Part shown: in pieces, positions 10,700-20,990 of the stretch
Numbering within the stretch: the stretch's first letter is position 1
Layout of the letters: each line of letters begins with the position of its first letter
Origin: Accumulibacter sp.
Lineage (GTDB): Bacteria > Pseudomonadota > Gammaproteobacteria > Burkholderiales > Rhodocyclaceae
DNA: 64,000 nucleotides
Assembly (NCBI GenBank): GCA_024235715.1
Contig: JACKLW010000007.1
Span: 62,001-126,000, forward strand
Direction: 5' to 3'
Program-made: the position numbers and the translations under genes
Notes under the pieces: model-generated
The model's input: the letters and a program-made list of their open reading frames with translations, nothing else
Databases searched by the model: none
What the model was told of the DNA's origin: nothing

Positions 10700-11845
10700 C
10701 TACTGCTGTTTCAGATCGAGCTGGGCCAGGTCGACCCGTTTCCTGAATCCGCGGACGCGCAGCCAGGCCTTGTGCGACAGGTGCTTGACGAGCAGGCCGG
10801 GCGGCATCCGCAACCAGTGGGCGCGCACATAAATCAGCCAGCGGGCCAGAGCTGCCTGGCGGGAAGGGTGATCGGGGTGTCCCGGCAGCAGCGCCAGCGG
10901 GATCAGACGATTCATCAGCTTGCTGATCGGCCAGGCGGGCGCAGCGTCTTCCAGGTCGCGCAGCACATCCGGGGGGATCGGCGTGCCCAAGAGACGTTGC
11001 GCGTGATGCAGCCCATAGAACAGCGGGCGCTGGAAACCCAGGGCCCGTGCTCGTGGTACGAGGCTCGCCCAGAAACCGGGCTCCTGACCATGGTGGCAAA
11101 GGAGATCATGGACATCGACCAGATCGCGCAGGCGCAGACCCTCGTCGGGGTCGCCCTCGAGAAACAGGTGCACCAGGGCGTGCAGTATCATGTCGGCAGG
11201 CGCGAGAACGCGCAGCCGCGGGTCGGCGAGCGGCCGGGCTGCGGCGAACAGCGGGGCCGGATCCGAGGCCAGATGGCTGGTTTTCGGCAAGAGCCGGTGG
11301 TGGATGTCGATTTCGGTTCCTCGCTCCTGGTGACGTATGGGAGGGATCTCGTGCATCCAGACGCGGTAGTAGCGGTCGTCGTAGGGGTCGATCTCGGTCT
11401 TGAACCAGCCGCGTTTGACCAGTCTCTCCTCGATTTCCACGATCAGCTCTTCAGGTACCAGAAGATCCACGTCGGCGAAAATTCGGCCCTGCGCCGGCGG
11501 CAGGTCTGCGAGAAGATAAGCAGTTCCTTTGAGCAGAATCAGCGGTGCGTCGATCCCCTTGAGAGCCCAGAGCAAACGGTTCACTTCCCAGGATATCAGT
11601 GTCTTCCGGTGCGCGATGACATTGCGGGCGGCTCTGAGATGGGCTGCAGCACGTGGCGGGATGTCACCGAGCAGTCCTGCATGGTCCAGCGCTGATTCCA
11701 GTCGTCCCAGTACCCGGGCGCGCCGGGCGACGCGCAACAGCAGTTCCCAGTCGGCGAGGGACAGAGCGGGCAGCGTTTCCGGTGTATTCAGGGCGTCGAG
11801 CAGGAGCTTTCGCGCCCGCAGCCTTTCGCTGGCAACCTTGGCCAT
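10700..11845 (-). CDS. nucleotidyltransferase-fold protein (NTP_transf_5 type) of an HPr-rel-A cassette
   Basis: 381 residues from the ATG at 11845, which shares its A with the kinase gene's TGA (TGATG coupling); a GTG at 11848 is an alternative. LLKGTA near residue 107 is followed by GRIFADVDLLV, whose D-x-D (about 125 and 127) matches the metal-binding pair of minimal nucleotidyltransferases. The substrate is unknown. The C-terminal half is helical with Trp/Arg-rich segments. It is the last intact gene of a four-gene minus-strand cassette. Confidence 0.8.
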   Translation of the reverse strand: MAKVASERLRARKLLLDALNTPETLPALSLADWELLLRVARRARVLGRLESALDHAGLLGDIPPRAAAHLRAARNVIAHRKTLISWEVNRLLWALKGIDAPLILLKGTAYLLADLPPAQGRIFADVDLLVPEELIVEIEERLVKRGWFKTEIDPYDDRYYRVWMHEIPPIRHQERGTEIDIHHRLLPKTSHLASDPAPLFAAARPLADPRLRVLAPADMILHALVHLFLEGDPDEGLRLRDLVDVHDLLCHHGQEPGFWASLVPRARALGFQRPLFYGLHHAQRLLGTPIPPDVLRDLEDAAPAWPISKLMNRLIPLALLPGHPDHPSRQAALARWLIYVRAHWLRMPPGLLVKHLSHKAWLRVRGFRKRVDLAQLDLKQQ

Positions 11846-12762
11846 CACCCATCCATGGCGTTGGAGAGTTCGTCAAGCGCGGGAATCGCCTCGTTGAGAT
11901 CGGAGTACACCAGCGAATAGCAATCGCAGGCGCGAACCACGTCGGCAACCAGCCGGAAGGCGGCCTCGTCGAGCACTTCGTAGTTGAATGCGTTGGTCGC
12001 GACCATCAGGAAGGCCTGGCTCCTGGGCATGCTTTCGAGCCTGAGCGGCGCGTTGGCGACCCAGCGCGGGAAGATCAACCAGCGCGGTCGAGCTGGCTCC
12101 TGCCCGCGCCTGATACTGTCGAGCGGCGGCCGCACGTGCGCTACCGTCCCTTTGCGGGTTTTCAGGAAGGGGGGGCCGATGACAGCTTCCGGCCTGAATC
12201 GTCTGATCACTTCGATCGACTCGTTTTTCAGGGGGATCAGGCGCGGTATCGGGAGGAGCATGCCATCCTCGGGCCGTACCAGGCCAAATTCGTCCGAGAG
12301 CAGGCGCCATCCGGAGTGGACCAGCGCGGTGCAGAGGGTCGACTTGCCGTCACCGGGCGAGGCAGGAAACAGGATCGCCCGGCCATTACGCTCGACTACC
12401 GCCGAATGCAGGAGGAGCAGATGATGTGCACGCGTTGCCACGCACCAGTTGATTCCCCATTCGAGTGCCGGAAAGGCGTGTTCGACCGTATATGGCGCGA
12501 AAGGGAACTGCCCATCGACGCCGAAACATGCCTGGCGGCGCAGCCAGCGACGCAGCCCGCGGGGAGCGCTTATCTGGACGTGAAAGTCGCAGATTGCCGT
12601 TGTGTCCGGCAGGGGATAAGGCTCGTAAAGTTGGTGTGCGTACGCGGCGAAGGAGTCCAGATCGGAGCGGACGCTGAGATTGAACGGACCGAACTGAAGC
12701 GGGAGGCCCTCTCCTGCCAGCCGCTCTCCCGTTTCCCGGCGACTCAGGTCACCGACATTCAT
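11845..12762 (-). CDS. HprK-related kinase A (HPr-rel-A system)
   Basis: 305 residues. A Walker A motif PGDGKST lies at residues 136-142, and a Walker B-like LLSDEFG at about 154-160 follows it. This is the arrangement of HPr kinase/phosphorylase C-terminal domains, but the protein lacks the HprK N-terminal domain and no HPr gene is nearby. I recognise it as the HprK-related kinase A family, which is found beside a PqqD-like protein and a nucleotidyltransferase. The target is unknown. It overlaps the upstream PqqD-like gene by ATGA, so the genes are translationally coupled. Confidence 0.82.
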   Translation of the reverse strand: MNVGDLSRRETGERLAGEGLPLQFGPFNLSVRSDLDSFAAYAHQLYEPYPLPDTTAICDFHVQISAPRGLRRWLRRQACFGVDGQFPFAPYTVEHAFPALEWGINWCVATRAHHLLLLHSAVVERNGRAILFPASPGDGKSTLCTALVHSGWRLLSDEFGLVRPEDGMLLPIPRLIPLKNESIEVIRRFRPEAVIGPPFLKTRKGTVAHVRPPLDSIRRGQEPARPRWLIFPRWVANAPLRLESMPRSQAFLMVATNAFNYEVLDEAAFRLVADVVRACDCYSLVYSDLNEAIPALDELSNAMDG

Positions 12763-13049
12763 TGAGCGGCGCTGACGTCGTCCAGGCGCTCCACAAGGCC
12801 CAGTTCCTCCAGCCTCATGGTGGCGAACGCAAAATCGTCGGCGCTGAGTTCACCCGGACCGACGCCGAGAGCAGCTTCGGTGCGCTCCTTCGCGGCGGCC
12901 GTCGACAACGAGCCGTGCTCCAGGCATTTCAGGATCTGTGCGGTTGTCTCGTTGAAGACATGTGTTTCGGTGGAGGAAGGTTGATAGACGAGATAGACAT
13001 CGTCCCAGTCTTGCCAAATCAAACCGCGACCGGCTGCCATCAAGATCAT
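12759..13049 (-). CDS. PqqD-like protein of HPr-rel-A system
   Basis: 96 residues. The sequence shows a PqqD-like winged-helix pattern: THVFNETTAQILKCLEHG in the middle and a C-terminal helix ending FATMRLEELGLVERL. PqqD-family proteins usually bind leader peptides and present them to modifying enzymes. Here the partner genes are a kinase and a nucleotidyltransferase rather than a radical-SAM enzyme. An in-frame ATG at 13040 is a possible alternative start. The exported 157-residue protein encoded 87 bp upstream is the obvious candidate client (inference). Confidence 0.78.
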   Translation of the reverse strand: MILMAAGRGLIWQDWDDVYLVYQPSSTETHVFNETTAQILKCLEHGSLSTAAAKERTEAALGVGPGELSADDFAFATMRLEELGLVERLDDVSAAQ

Positions 13050-13136
13050 CAGTTGTGCCCGATCGGAAGGGAAATTGGTGCTCCGAATGTCTTGAGGCGA
13101 ATTTTACTCCACAGCGAAGACTTCTGGATATACCGG

Positions 13137-13610
13137 CTAAGGAATACGCCCCCCCGTCAAGGAGCTGGCACTCATCGAGCTCAAAATCGCAACCCTCTTG
13201 CCGCTCAGGTGGTTGCCTTCGGTGCCACAGTAGTACTGCCCGTCGTCTGATGGAGTTACGGGCAATACCGGCACTGGCTCGGTCAGTACTTTTGTCAGTC
13301 CGGGCTGGAGTGGGTATTCTGGGCAGACAGGCGCAGGGTCTTGGTTGATGCAGACGTCCGTCAGGTTCGCTGAAGGGAATTTCCCATCGTCGGGAATATC
13401 CACCAGTCTCGCGCCTGTACACGAAGCGGCCGCCAGCGCTCCGCTGCGCAATGTCAGGACCAGCGGCGCGGCGGCCACAGCCCCCCGAACCAGGCGTCGC
13501 CGTTTGTTCTCGAGGGTCGAAGCCGCACCTTGGATGACTGCTTCAGTGGCCGCGGGCGATAGGTTCATCGATTCCCGCGAGTCGTCAATTGATTCCTTAG
13601 CCTTCATCAT
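13137..13610 (-). CDS. small exported Cys-containing protein upstream of HPr-rel-A cassette
   Basis: 157 residues with a GGGAG ribosome-binding site. A ~35-residue polar N terminus precedes KRRRLVRGAVAAAPLVLTL, a basic plus hydrophobic stretch that resembles a long signal peptide ending at GALAAAS. The mature part is small, with four cysteines (SCTG, DVCIN, PVCPEY, YYCGTE) and many prolines, and ends LTGGRIP. I do not recognise the family. The long leader before the export signal, and its position first in the operon with a PqqD-like gene, suggest a substrate of the cassette. That is inference. Confidence 0.65.
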   Translation of the reverse strand: MMKAKESIDDSRESMNLSPAATEAVIQGAASTLENKRRRLVRGAVAAAPLVLTLRSGALAAASCTGARLVDIPDDGKFPSANLTDVCINQDPAPVCPEYPLQPGLTKVLTEPVPVLPVTPSDDGQYYCGTEGNHLSGKRVAILSSMSASSLTGGRIP

Positions 13611-14144
13611 GCTGCTCCCAAAGTTTTCTGAGCCTGGACCACACGCTGAATACCCAGCATTCTTTTTTCGTCGTTGTCGGTAAGCATCTCGACATCATCT
13701 CCAGTATCTTCGCCAGTGACTACCAGCCGGTGACGACTCGCCTATCAGCCCGTCCATCCATCGCGCCGACCGTGCCCGAAGCGAGATCTGCGTCTTCTCG
13801 ACAAGAGTCATTCTAGTGTTCGCGCCATGGGCCGATTGCGAAGTACGTCACGATCGCGCCAAGGAAGAAGGGCAGCCGTTACCGTGAGATTCCACTTTCA
13901 ATGGCCACGTTACCGTTCAACAACCTATAAGCAAACTCTATACCAGGCGGTGCGGAAAAATAAAATGTTCCCATAAATCATTTGCTTGTCTGGTCGCCGT
14001 GTGGCGTCGATCGAGACTCGAGGGCTTCGGTGTAAAAAAAACCGACACGCCTAACGAGATGGTCTTGGCGAGTTTTTCCCTCCTTCTCCTGTTTCAGGAA
14101 GGTTTTGCAGATGGTCATCGTCGTCGCGCCTGCCAGGAGTGCCG
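13611..14144. other. intergenic region, AT-richer, between the HPr-rel-A cassette and glnD
   Basis: 534 bp with no convincing gene. 13900-14045 is clearly richer in A and T than its surroundings. An A8 run at 14034-14041 is a T-run on the minus strand and, with a weak stem before it, could end glnD transcription. The promoter of the minus-strand cassette presumably lies here, but I cannot place it firmly. Confidence 0.4.
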
Positions 14145-16730
14145 TCAGACTTTCAATCGTTCCAGCAACTCGGTTTCCAGCTTGATGCGGCTGGCCGTCA
14201 TGCCGAGGTCGCCGCCACCGATCAGAAAGGTATCCTCGACGCGCTCGCCGAGGGTGGAAATCTTTGCTGTATGCAGATTAGCACCGTGCGCCGCCAAAGT
14301 CATGGCGATGGCGTACAACAGACCCGGTCGGTCGGCCGCGCTGACCGACAGGACGTAGTGAGCGCCTTTCTCATCGGGCTCGATAGTGACCAGCGGGTGT
14401 ATCGGGAAGTGTTTCACCTGTCTCGAGATGCGCCCGTTGCCCGGAGCCTCTGGTGGCCGTCCGTGGTTCAGGCACCCCTGCAGTTCGTGCTCGATGTAAC
14501 TGATCATTGCCCGATCGCTGCCCAGATCGCCGACGTTCAGCAGCATGAAGCTGTCGAGCGCGTAGCCGTGGCGGGTGGTATGGATCTTGGCGTCGACGAT
14601 GGTGTAGCCGGCGCGGCAGAAGAAGCCGACCAGGCGTGCGAAGAGATCGGGCTGGTCCGGCGCGTAGATCATCACTTCCAGTCCCTCGCCCTGTGGGTTC
14701 ATGCGCGCTTTGATCACTGCTTGCTCGACAACCGGCCGATAGTGCAGGGCGCGCGTATGCCAGGCGATCTCTTCTGCCGAATGGCGCAGGAAATAGACGG
14801 TATCGAGCTGTTTCCACAGGCGCTCGTGTACGGCGTCGGGAAGTGCGAAATAGCGCAGCAGGCGCAGTGCTTCTTGCTGCCGCTCCTCGATCAGTCCCTG
14901 CCTGACCGGGACTTCGCCGCCGGCGAGCAGGGAGCGGCAGGTACCTCTGAACAGTTGCTCGAGCAGTTGCCCCTTCCAGCTGTTCCAGACTTTCGGGCTG
15001 GTGCCGCGGATATCGGCCACCGTGAATAGATAGAGCGCCGTGAGATGACGTTCGTCCTTGACCGTTGCCGCGAATGCGCCGACGACTTCCGGGTCGCCAA
15101 TGTCCTGTTTCTGGGCAACGGTGGACATCAGGAGATGTTGTTCGACCAGCCAGCAGATCAGTTCGCTATCTTCTGCCGCGAGGCCGTGATCGTTGCAGAA
15201 GCGGGCGGCATCGACGGCCCCGAGCCGCGAGTGATCACCGCCGCGTCCCTTGGCGATGTCGTGGAAGAGCGCCGCGATATAGAGCACCCACGGGCGCTGA
15301 AAATCGCCCATCAGCTCGCTGCACAGCGGATACTCGTGGGCGAACTCGTCGGCGAGAAAGCGCCGCAGGTTGCGCAGGACACGCAGCATGTGCTGGTCCA
15401 CCGTATAGACGTGGAACAGATCGTGCTGCATCTGGCCGACGATCTTGCCAAAATTCGGCAGATAGCGGCCAAGAATGCCGAACTGATTCATCCGTCGGAT
15501 CTCATGCAGGACTCCGCGCGGCTGCTGCAGGATTTCGAGAAAGCGGGCGCGATTGCCGGGGTCAGCGCGGAACGCGCTATCGATCCGCGTCCTGGCGTGC
15601 CACAGCGCTCTCAATGTGCGTGCGGTCATCCCCTGCAAGGCCGGCAGCTTCTGCATCAGCAGAAAGGCTTCGAGAATCGCGGCCGGATCGCGCTGAAAGA
15701 CGTCCTCGTCGACCACGTCAAGGAAATCGTTGCTGTTCTGGAAGTTCGCGTTGATCGGTCGTGGTGGCTGCTGCAGTTGCGGTGAGATTGCGGTGCCGAT
15801 GTTCACCAGCAGGATGGTATTGATCTGCGTGACCTCCTTGGCCGTGCGGTAATAGCGCTGCATCAACAGCTCGCTGGCCCGGCGGGTAGCGGTCGCCTGA
15901 TAGCCGAGCTGTTCGGCGAGGGCCGTCTGGTAGTCGAAAAGGAGCCGATCTTCACGGCGTCCGACGTGAACGTGCAATTGGGTGCGCAGCTGTTGCAGAA
16001 ATACGAGGCAGCGCTGCAGCTGTGCCTCTTCTTCCTGGGTGAGGAAGCCGTACTGCGCCAGTTCATGCCAGGTGGTTCCGTAGCCCGCGGCACTGGCGAT
16101 CCACAGGATGGTGTGCAGATCGCGCAGTCCGCCGGGACCTTCCTTGCAGTTGGGTTCCAGGCTGTAGGGGGTATCGTCGTAGCGCCGGTGGCGTTCTTCC
16201 TGTTCGCTGCGCTTCGCTTCAAAAAAGGCGTGCGGATCGAGGACCTTTTCCAGCTCTGCGGCAAACTCCCCGAACAGTTCCTCACTGCCGGTCAACAGGC
16301 GGGCTTCGAGCAGCGCCGTCTGGATCGTGAGGTCGCCGGCGGCTTCGTGCGAGCACTCGTCCACGGTGCGTACACTGGGAGCGACTTCAAGGCCGATGTC
16401 ATAGAACAGGGTGACTGCCTGTTCCAGTTTCTTGATCAGAACGGCGTCGGGTGTTGCCGGTAGAAGCAGCAGCAGATCGACGTCCGAGGCAGGATAGAGT
16501 TCGCCGCGTCCGTAACCGCCGACGGCGAGCAGAGCCAGCGATGACGGCAGGTCCAGCCCCTGCCACAGGTCGCAGAGAACCTGGTCGATCAGGCAGCAGC
16601 GTTCACGCAACAGACGCGGTGCATCGCCACTGGCCAGATAACGATCGCGGATCGTCGTCTGCTCCCGTTGCAGTCGTAAACGGTAGCCTGCAACCAGCGC
16701 CAGCGGGTCTCTGGTCGTATCGCTGTCCAC
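14145..16730 (-). CDS. glnD: [protein-PII] uridylyltransferase / uridylyl-removing enzyme
   Basis: 861 residues, full length. GlnD uridylylates and deuridylylates PII proteins in response to glutamine and so controls nitrogen assimilation. The nucleotidyltransferase motif [16 protein letters not shown] lies at residues 71-86 with D83 and D85. The HD hydrolase motif [13 protein letters not shown] is near residue 489. Two C-terminal ACT domains begin near residues 680 and 790. It lies 3 bp downstream of map on the same strand. Confidence 0.96.
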   Translation of the reverse strand: MDSDTTRDPLALVAGYRLRLQREQTTIRDRYLASGDAPRLLRERCCLIDQVLCDLWQGLDLPSSLALLAVGGYGRGELYPASDVDLLLLLPATPDAVLIKKLEQAVTLFYDIGLEVAPSVRTVDECSHEAAGDLTIQTALLEARLLTGSEELFGEFAAELEKVLDPHAFFEAKRSEQEERHRRYDDTPYSLEPNCKEGPGGLRDLHTILWIASAAGYGTTWHELAQYGFLTQEEEAQLQRCLVFLQQLRTQLHVHVGRREDRLLFDYQTALAEQLGYQATATRRASELLMQRYYRTAKEVTQINTILLVNIGTAISPQLQQPPRPINANFQNSNDFLDVVDEDVFQRDPAAILEAFLLMQKLPALQGMTARTLRALWHARTRIDSAFRADPGNRARFLEILQQPRGVLHEIRRMNQFGILGRYLPNFGKIVGQMQHDLFHVYTVDQHMLRVLRNLRRFLADEFAHEYPLCSELMGDFQRPWVLYIAALFHDIAKGRGGDHSRLGAVDAARFCNDHGLAAEDSELICWLVEQHLLMSTVAQKQDIGDPEVVGAFAATVKDERHLTALYLFTVADIRGTSPKVWNSWKGQLLEQLFRGTCRSLLAGGEVPVRQGLIEERQQEALRLLRYFALPDAVHERLWKQLDTVYFLRHSAEEIAWHTRALHYRPVVEQAVIKARMNPQGEGLEVMIYAPDQPDLFARLVGFFCRAGYTIVDAKIHTTRHGYALDSFMLLNVGDLGSDRAMISYIEHELQGCLNHGRPPEAPGNGRISRQVKHFPIHPLVTIEPDEKGAHYVLSVSAADRPGLLYAIAMTLAAHGANLHTAKISTLGERVEDTFLIGGGDLGMTASRIKLETELLERLKV

Positions 16731-16733
16731 GGG

Positions 16734-17537
16734 CTAAGACCGCAGCCCGTCGGCTGGCTGGCGCGTACCGGCGGACATGGTAAGGACCTCGTAGCCGGTT
16801 TCGGTGACCAGGATGGTATGCTCCCATTGGGCCGACAGGCTGTGGTCCTTGGTGACGATGGTCCAGCCGTCAGCCATGGTTCTGATCGCCGCTTTGCCGG
16901 CATTGATCATTGGCTCGATGGTGAAGATCATACCGGCCTCCAGGCGAACACCGGTGTGCGGTCGCCCATAGTGGAGAACCTGCGGTTCTTCGTGGAAATT
17001 TGCGCCGATGCCATGACCGCAGAACTCGCGTACCACCGAGTAGCCTGATTTTTCGGCCTGTTGCTGAATGGCATGACCGATGTCACCGAGGTGTGCGCCG
17101 GCCCGCACCTGTGCGATGCCCAGCCAAAGGCATTCGAAGGTGATCTCGCACAGCCGCCGTGCCTGTACCGAGGTGTCTCCGACCGGAAACATGCGACTGC
17201 TGTCACCGTGATAGCCGTCCTTGATCACCGTGACATCGATATTGACGATGTCGCCGTTCTTCAACTGTCGCTCCCCGGGCACGCCGTGGCAGACCTGGTG
17301 GTTTACGGAGGTGCAAACGGATTTCGGATACGGCCGGTAGCCTGGCGGCGCATAGTTGAGTGGTGCCGGTATGCTGCCCTGCACATCCACCATGTAGTCG
17401 TGGCAAAGGCGATCCAGCTCGCCAGTGGTGATTCCTGATCTGACGTGTGGCGTGATGTAGTCGAGTACTTCGGCCGTGAGCCGGCCTGCGACGCGCATCT
17501 TTTCGATTTCCTGCGGGGTCTTGAGTGAAATGCTCAT
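16734..17537 (-). CDS. map: methionine aminopeptidase, type I
   Basis: 267 residues, type I MetAP. It removes the initiator methionine from nascent proteins using a dinuclear metal centre. Ligand-bearing segments are visible: NIDVTVIKDGYHGDSSRMF (two Asp), EFCGHGIG (His), FTIEPMI (Glu) and QWEHTILVT (Glu). It is divergent from rpsB across a 345-bp spacer, a classic proteobacterial layout. Confidence 0.96.
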   Translation of the reverse strand: MSISLKTPQEIEKMRVAGRLTAEVLDYITPHVRSGITTGELDRLCHDYMVDVQGSIPAPLNYAPPGYRPYPKSVCTSVNHQVCHGVPGERQLKNGDIVNIDVTVIKDGYHGDSSRMFPVGDTSVQARRLCEITFECLWLGIAQVRAGAHLGDIGHAIQQQAEKSGYSVVREFCGHGIGANFHEEPQVLHYGRPHTGVRLEAGMIFTIEPMINAGKAAIRTMADGWTIVTKDHSLSAQWEHTILVTETGYEVLTMSAGTRQPADGLRS

Positions 17538-17670
17538 GCGTTTTGGCCGGCGCGAAAGTTAAGAGGGGGAAGGATAAAGGAAGCCACAGGCTTAGGCAAT
17601 TTGCCGCGCGGTGAAGGCGATTGTTCCCGCCCTGCCGGGCGCGGGGCGGGAGAAGGGCATGCGAACGCAT

Positions 17671-17700
17671 TTGAACTACAGCTGCGCTTGATGGTACTAT
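17671..17700 (+). promoter_or_regulatory. sigma-70 promoter for the rpsB-tsf operon
   Basis: TTGAAC at 17671-17676 and TACTAT at 17695-17700 are separated by 18 bp, a good sigma-70 pair. Transcription would start near 17707 and leave a leader of about 175 nt before rpsB, long enough for S2 autoregulation as known in other proteobacteria. The regulation is inferred; I did not identify the leader fold. Confidence 0.6.
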
Positions 17701-17882
17701 CGCCCGGTTTTGCTGGCCGCTGTCAGCAAGGCAGGAAGGCGCGCCGCTTTGCCGCGCCGGGGTGCGCCGAAGTGGCCGCCTTATTACGCACATCCGCCTG
17801 TTCAAGGGTGTCTGCCAGGACAGCACGGCAGGCTGTAGCTGGGCGGATGGTGGTCCAACCCTGATATTGAGAGTAAAAACAT

Positions 17883-18626
17883 ATGTCTACAACGATGCGT
17901 CAGATGCTCGAGGCCGGTGTTCACTTTGGCCACCAGACACGATTCTGGAACCCCAGGATGGCGCCATTCATTTTTGGCGCCCGCAACAAGATCCACATTG
18001 TCAACCTTGAGAAGACGCTTGCCAAATACAACGAGGCGATGGCCTTTGTTCGCAAGCTGTCCGCCAACAAGGGCAACATCCTTTTCGTCGGAACCAAGCG
18101 GCAGGCCCGGGAAATCATGGCCGAGGAAGCATCGCGATGTGCTTCTCCCTACGTCGACCAGCGTTGGTTGGGAGGCATGCTGACCAACTTCAAGACGATC
18201 AAGCAGTCGATCAAGCGTCTCAAGGAGATGGAAGCCATGGTCGAGGATGGCTCTCTGGAGCGTCTCGGCAAGAAGGAAGCGTTGATGACGACGCGCGAAC
18301 TCGACAAGATGCTCAAGTCGATTGGTGGTATCAAGGATATGGTCACCCTGCCCGACGCACTGTTCGTGATTGATGTCGGCTACCACAAGATTGCCATCAC
18401 CGAGGCGAGCAAGCTGGGTATCCCGGTGGTGGCGGTCGTCGATACCAACCATTCGCCGGAGGGCGTCGACTACGTCATTCCCGGCAACGACGATTCTTCG
18501 CGCGCCATCCGTCTCTATGCGCGCGGCGTCGCCGATGCTGTCCTCGAGGGGCGCAGTCAGTTTGTCGAGGAAATCATCGAAGCGGTTTCGGGCGAGGAAT
18601 TCATTGAAGAGGCAAGCGACGACTGA
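17883..18626 (+). CDS. rpsB: 30S ribosomal protein S2
   Basis: 247 residues. It begins [20 protein letters not shown], the canonical S2 start, and carries the S2 signature [11 protein letters not shown]. It is a small-subunit protein required for S1 assembly. The start has GAGAG upstream and a promoter at 17671. tsf follows, as in nearly all proteobacteria. Confidence 0.98.
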   Translation: MSTTMRQMLEAGVHFGHQTRFWNPRMAPFIFGARNKIHIVNLEKTLAKYNEAMAFVRKLSANKGNILFVGTKRQAREIMAEEASRCASPYVDQRWLGGMLTNFKTIKQSIKRLKEMEAMVEDGSLERLGKKEALMTTRELDKMLKSIGGIKDMVTLPDALFVIDVGYHKIAITEASKLGIPVVAVVDTNHSPEGVDYVIPGNDDSSRAIRLYARGVADAVLEGRSQFVEEIIEAVSGEEFIEEASDD

Positions 18627-18695
18627 TCGCCGATTGCTGCAGTCGTGCGTGCGGGAAGTCGCCGCCGGCTGATCTTGAACATGTTCAGCAAGGCG

Positions 18696-18714
18696 CGGCC
18701 GGCTCTTCCGGCCG
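18696..18714 (+). other. hairpin in the rpsB-tsf spacer
   Basis: A perfect 7-bp GC stem (18696-18702 with 18708-18714) and 5-nt loop, without a U-tract. It is suited to transcript stabilisation or partial attenuation between rpsB and tsf. No function is proven by the sequence. Confidence 0.45.
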
Positions 18715-18735
18715 TGTCCGCAAGTGGAGAATGAA

Positions 18736-19629
18736 ATGGCGGAAATTACCGCAAGCATGGTGAAGGAACTGCGCGAAAGGACCGACGCGCCGATGATGGA
18801 ATGCAAACGGGCGCTTACCGAGGCTGCTGGCGACCTGAGCAAGGCCGAGGAAATCCTGCGAGTCAAGCTGGGTTCGAAGGCCAGCAAGGCAGCAAGCCGG
18901 ATTGCCGCCGAAGGTGTCGTGGCCGTCCACTTGTCGGAGGACGGCAGGACTGGTGTGCTGATCGAAGTCAACTCGGAGACCGACTTCGTCGCCAAGAACG
19001 ACGATTTCCTGAAGCTGGCGAACGATTGCGCAGCGCTGGTCGCCAAGCATGATCCGGCCGATGTTGCTGCCTTGTCGGCCCTGCCGATGGGTGACGGTAC
19101 CGTCGAGTCGACGCGCGCCGCGCTGGTCGGCAAGATCGGTGAGAACATGTCGATCCGGCGCTTCGTCCGGATGACCGCGAAGGGACGACTGGCCTCGTAT
19201 ATCCACGGCGGGGCGAAGATCGGTGTGCTGCTCGATTACCTCGGTGGTGACGAGCAACTGGGCAGGGATCTGGCGATGCAGATCGCTGCCGGCAAGCCGA
19301 AGGCGCTGGATGCGGCCGGTGTCGACGCCGAGTTGATCGAGAGCGAACGTCGTATCGCGATCGAGAAGGCGAAGGAAGCGGGCAAGCCGGAAGCGATGCT
19401 CGAGAAAATCGCCGAAGGTTCGGTGCAGAAGTTCCTCAATGAGGTCACTCTGCTCGGCCAGGTCTTTGTCAAGGCCGACGATGGCAAGCAGACAATCGCC
19501 CAATTGCTCAAGGGCAAAGCCGCGTCGGTGACCGGGTTCACGCTCTTCGTCGTCGGCGAAGGCATCGCCAGGAAGAGCAACGACTTCGCTGCCGAGGTGG
19601 CTGCCCAGGCTGCCGCTGCCCAGAAATAG
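18736..19629 (+). CDS. tsf: translation elongation factor Ts
   Basis: 297 residues from ATG 18736 (GGAGA upstream); a GTG at 18724 in frame is less likely. EF-Ts recycles EF-Tu by GDP/GTP exchange. The N-terminal UBA-like region and the [12 protein letters not shown] signature are present, followed by the core [12 protein letters not shown]. It is second in the rpsB operon. Confidence 0.97.
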   Translation: MAEITASMVKELRERTDAPMMECKRALTEAAGDLSKAEEILRVKLGSKASKAASRIAAEGVVAVHLSEDGRTGVLIEVNSETDFVAKNDDFLKLANDCAALVAKHDPADVAALSALPMGDGTVESTRAALVGKIGENMSIRRFVRMTAKGRLASYIHGGAKIGVLLDYLGGDEQLGRDLAMQIAAGKPKALDAAGVDAELIESERRIAIEKAKEAGKPEAMLEKIAEGSVQKFLNEVTLLGQVFVKADDGKQTIAQLLKGKAASVTGFTLFVVGEGIARKSNDFAAEVAAQAAAAQK

Positions 19630-19672
19630 CAGCAGACCCGTTTCCAGAACTCGCCGAAGGAGCCCGACGCCA

Positions 19673-20395
19673 ATGTCCAAGAAAGCACCAAGATACAAGC
19701 GTATCCTGCTCAAGCTCTCCGGTGAGGCCCTCATGGGGTCCGACGCATACGGCATTAACCGGCAAACCATTTCGGGTATTGTTGCGGAAATCAAGGTCAT
19801 CGTCGATATGGGCGTGCAGGTCGGCGTCGTTATCGGCGGTGGCAACATCTTCCGCGGTGTGGCGCCCGCGGCCTCCGGCATGGATCGCGCGCAGGCTGAC
19901 TACATGGGCATGCTGGCGACCGTCATGAACGGTCTGGCACTGCACGATGCCATGCGCTCCGCGGGAATGGTTTCGCGCGTGCAGTCGGCTCTGAACATCG
20001 AGCAGGTGGTGGAACCCTACATTCGTGCCAAGGCGATCCGCTACCTCGAGCAGGGCCGAACGGTAATCTTCTCCGGGGGTACCGGGAATCCGTTCTTTAC
20101 CACGGATACCGCGGCCGCCTTGCGTGGTGCGGAAATCGGTGCTGAAATCGTGCTCAAGGCGACCAAGGTTGACGGTATCTACTCGGCAGATCCAAAGAAG
20201 GACCCGCTGGCGATCCGCTATGACCGGATCAGCTTCGATGAGGCGATCGCCCAGAATCTGGCGGTCATGGATGCGACGGCTTTCGCCCTGTGTCGAGACC
20301 AGAAGTTGCCGGTCAACGTCTTTTCGATTTTCAAACCGGGTGCGTTGGAGCGGGTTACGATGGGCGGGCACGAAGGCACCCTGGTGTATTGCTGA
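19673..20395 (+). CDS. pyrH: uridylate kinase (UMP kinase)
   Basis: 240 residues of the amino-acid-kinase fold; it phosphorylates UMP to UDP. The GEAL motif near the N terminus ([10 protein letters not shown]), the GGGNIFRG loop and the KATKVDGIY segment mark PyrH. GAAGGAG precedes the ATG. It lies between tsf and frr in the standard order. Confidence 0.97.
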   Translation: MSKKAPRYKRILLKLSGEALMGSDAYGINRQTISGIVAEIKVIVDMGVQVGVVIGGGNIFRGVAPAASGMDRAQADYMGMLATVMNGLALHDAMRSAGMVSRVQSALNIEQVVEPYIRAKAIRYLEQGRTVIFSGGTGNPFFTTDTAAALRGAEIGAEIVLKATKVDGIYSADPKKDPLAIRYDRISFDEAIAQNLAVMDATAFALCRDQKLPVNVFSIFKPGALERVTMGGHEGTLVYC

Positions 20396-20406
20396 CGGAG
20401 AGCGAG

Positions 20407-20967
20407 ATGTCCATAGCAGATGTGAACAAGACGACCGAAAGAAAAATGCAGAAGTCTCTGGAGGCACTCAGGGTGGACCTGGCAAAAGTGCGCACCGGGC
20501 GCGCCCACACCGGCTTGCTCGACCACGTGCAGGTCGAGTACTACGGCGCGCTGGTACCGATCAACAGTGTCGCCAGCGTGACCGTGATCGACGCTCGCGC
20601 TCTTGGTGTTCAGACCTGGGAAAAAGGCATGTCGGCCAAGGTCGAGAAAGCAATTCGCGACTGTGACCTGGGACTCAATCCCTCCACTCAAGGCGATCTG
20701 ATCCGGGTGCCGATGCCCGCGTTGACCGAGGACCGGCGCCGTGAATTGATCAAGGTCGTGAAAGCCGAGGCCGAGGGGTCAAAGGTGGCAATTCGCAACC
20801 TGCGCCGTGACGCCATTGCGACGCTGAAAGACATGCTGAAAAACAAGGAGTGCTCGGAGGATGAAGAGCACCGCGCCCAGGACGACATACAGAAGCTCAC
20901 CGATCGCTACGTCGCGGAAATCGACAAACAGCTGAGTCACAAGGAAACCGAGTTGATGGCCATCTAG
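20407..20967 (+). CDS. frr: ribosome recycling factor
   Basis: 186 residues from ATG 20407. RRF splits post-termination ribosomes with [23 protein letters not shown] and the C-terminal three-helix region ([12 protein letters not shown]) are typical. The frame is open upstream into pyrH, but the start fits at MSIADVNK with GGAGAGCGAG before it. The pyrH stop is 11 bp upstream. Confidence 0.97.
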   Translation: MSIADVNKTTERKMQKSLEALRVDLAKVRTGRAHTGLLDHVQVEYYGALVPINSVASVTVIDARALGVQTWEKGMSAKVEKAIRDCDLGLNPSTQGDLIRVPMPALTEDRRRELIKVVKAEAEGSKVAIRNLRRDAIATLKDMLKNKECSEDEEHRAQDDIQKLTDRYVAEIDKQLSHKETELMAI

Positions 20968-20990
20968 GGGCGGCCGGACGAGTACGGAAA

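Noticed and set aside
9941-11695. 584-codon open frame on the plus strand
   Set aside because: It lies opposite the dnaE2 remnant and the nucleotidyltransferase gene; its translation is low-complexity and has no recognisable family. A shadow of GC-rich coding DNA.
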